A stretch of 6,412 nucleotides of DNA from Lysobacteraceae bacterium (GTDB taxonomy: Bacteria > Pseudomonadota > Gammaproteobacteria > Xanthomonadales > Xanthomonadaceae): NCBI GenBank assembly GCA_004173415.1, contig SEHC01000117.1, forward strand, positions 1 to 6,412. Direction: 5' to 3'. The notes beneath the pieces were generated by a model. The model was not told the DNA's origin. It did no database searches and saw nothing but the letters and a program-made list of their open reading frames with translations. Shown in pieces: positions 5,579-6,412 of this stretch; position 1 is the first letter of the stretch, and the number at the start of each line of letters is the position of its first letter. The position numbers and the translations under genes are program-made.

Positions 5579-6412
5579 TCACTTCTTCTCGTCTTCTTTC
5601 ACTTCGGTGAATTCGGCATCGACCACGTCCTCGCCCGCGTTCGCCTGCGGACCCGCGCCCGCGTCGCCCGGCTGCGAAGCCGCCGCAGCCGCGGCGTACA
5701 GCGCCTGGCCGGCTTCCTCGAGGCTCTTGGTGCGGGCCTCGATCTGGCCCTTGTCGTCGCCCTTCATCGCCGTTTCCAGGTCCGCCAGCGCCGACTCGAC
5801 GCTGCCGATCACCGCGCCGTCGACCTTGCTGCCGTGCTCGGTGATCGCGTTGCGGGTGGCGTGGATCAGGCCGTCGGCCTGGTTGCGCGCCTGGACCAGT
5901 TCGTGGAACTTCTGGTCCTCTTCGCGGTGGGCTTCGGCATCGGCCACCATCTGCGCGATCTCGGCCTCGGACAGGCCCGAACCGGACTTGATCTCGACCT
6001 TCTGCTCCTTGTTGGTCTTCTTGTCCTTGGCACTGACGTGGATGATGCCGTTGGCGTCGATGTCGAACGACACCTCGACCTGCGGCAGGCCGCGCGGGGC
6101 CGGCTCGATGCCGGACAGGTCGAAGCGGGCCAGCGACTTGTTGAAGCGGGCCTGCTCGCGCTCACCCTGCAGTACGTGCACGGTGACCGCGGACTGGTTG
6201 TCCTCGGCGGTGCTGAAGGTCTGCGAGGCCTTGGTCGGGATGGTAGTGTTCTTCTCGATGATCTTGGTGAACACGCCGCCCAGGGTCTCGATGCCCAGGC
6301 TCAGCGGGGTCACGTCCAGCAGCAGCACGTCCTTGACGTCGCCGCCCAGCACGCCGCCCTGGATCGCGGCGCCCAGCGCCACGGCCTCGTCGGGATTGAC
6401 GTCCTTGCGCGG
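5579..6412 (-). CDS. dnaK: Chaperone DnaK (Hsp70), C-terminal part, cut by the window edge
   Basis: The frame is open to the right edge, so this is the last 277 residues of a protein usually about 640 long. It begins PRKDVNPDEAVALGAA, the final part of the ATPase domain. It then has the interdomain linker DVLLLDVTP (fragment residues 28-36), the beta-sandwich substrate-binding domain (about 33-146, including TFSTAEDNQSAVTVHVLQGE), the helical lid (about 147-245), a Gly/Ala/Pro-rich tail, and the acidic end DVVDAEFTEVKEDEKK that is characteristic of bacterial DnaK. DnaK is the cytoplasmic ATP-driven chaperone that binds hydrophobic segments of unfolded proteins with DnaJ and GrpE. The GTG at 6382 is internal, not a start. 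The gene is upstream of dnaJ on the same strand; the heat-shock promoter and any grpE/hrcA lie outside the window. Confidence 0.98.
   Translation of the reverse strand, partial: PRKDVNPDEAVALGAAIQGGVLGGDVKDVLLLDVTPLSLGIETLGGVFTKIIEKNTTIPTKASQTFSTAEDNQSAVTVHVLQGEREQARFNKSLARFDLSGIEPAPRGLPQVEVSFDIDANGIIHVSAKDKKTNKEQKVEIKSGSGLSEAEIAQMVADAEAHREEDQKFHELVQARNQADGLIHATRNAITEHGSKVDGAVIGSVESALADLETAMKGDDKGQIEARTKSLEEAGQALYAAAAAASQPGDAGAGPQANAGEDVVDAEFTEVKEDEKK

Overview
The window is a high-GC stretch of chromosome. It most resembles a gammaproteobacterium of the Xanthomonadales (Xanthomonas, Stenotrophomonas, Lysobacter or Luteimonas type). This rests on the DnaJ sequence style (MSKRDYYEVLGVARN start, DIFG-DIFG-NIFG run in the Gly/Phe region), the short DapB that lacks the loop found in enteric DapB, and the dnaK-dnaJ-(…)-dapB gene order. 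It is a recognition-based placement, not a search result.

Layout. Five of the six genes lie on the minus strand and read right to left. At the right edge is the C-terminal 277 residues of DnaK (5579-6412, cut by the window). A 107-bp gap follows, holding a strong 13-bp-stem hairpin, and then complete dnaJ (4344-5471). Only 33 bp further on is an alpha/beta hydrolase of the epoxide-hydrolase-like group (3441-4310), possibly the tail of the heat-shock transcription unit. Next is one plus-strand gene, an OpgC-like acyltransferase-3 membrane protein (2224-3417), which converges with the hydrolase. Then comes a tight minus-strand pair: a PLP-dependent class I/II aminotransferase (889-2091) and dapB (153-866). 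The left 152 bp lie downstream of dapB and hold a possible promoter plus a structured leader for a minus-strand gene outside the window (carA by analogy with related genomes; not visible here).

How the genes work together. DnaK and DnaJ are an Hsp70/Hsp40 chaperone pair. DapB catalyses the dihydrodipicolinate reduction step of diaminopimelate/lysine synthesis; the aminotransferase 22 bp upstream probably shares its transcript and may act in amino-acid metabolism. The acyltransferase and the hydrolase are accessory genes with no assignable substrate.

I found no mobile element, CRISPR array, tRNA or rRNA, and no evidence of an undescribed multi-gene system. The more interesting signals are small: an inverted repeat that puts the hydrolase start codon in its loop and has a competing extra arm, a possible leaderless start for the aminotransferase, the dnaK-dnaJ hairpin, and the structured leader at the left edge.
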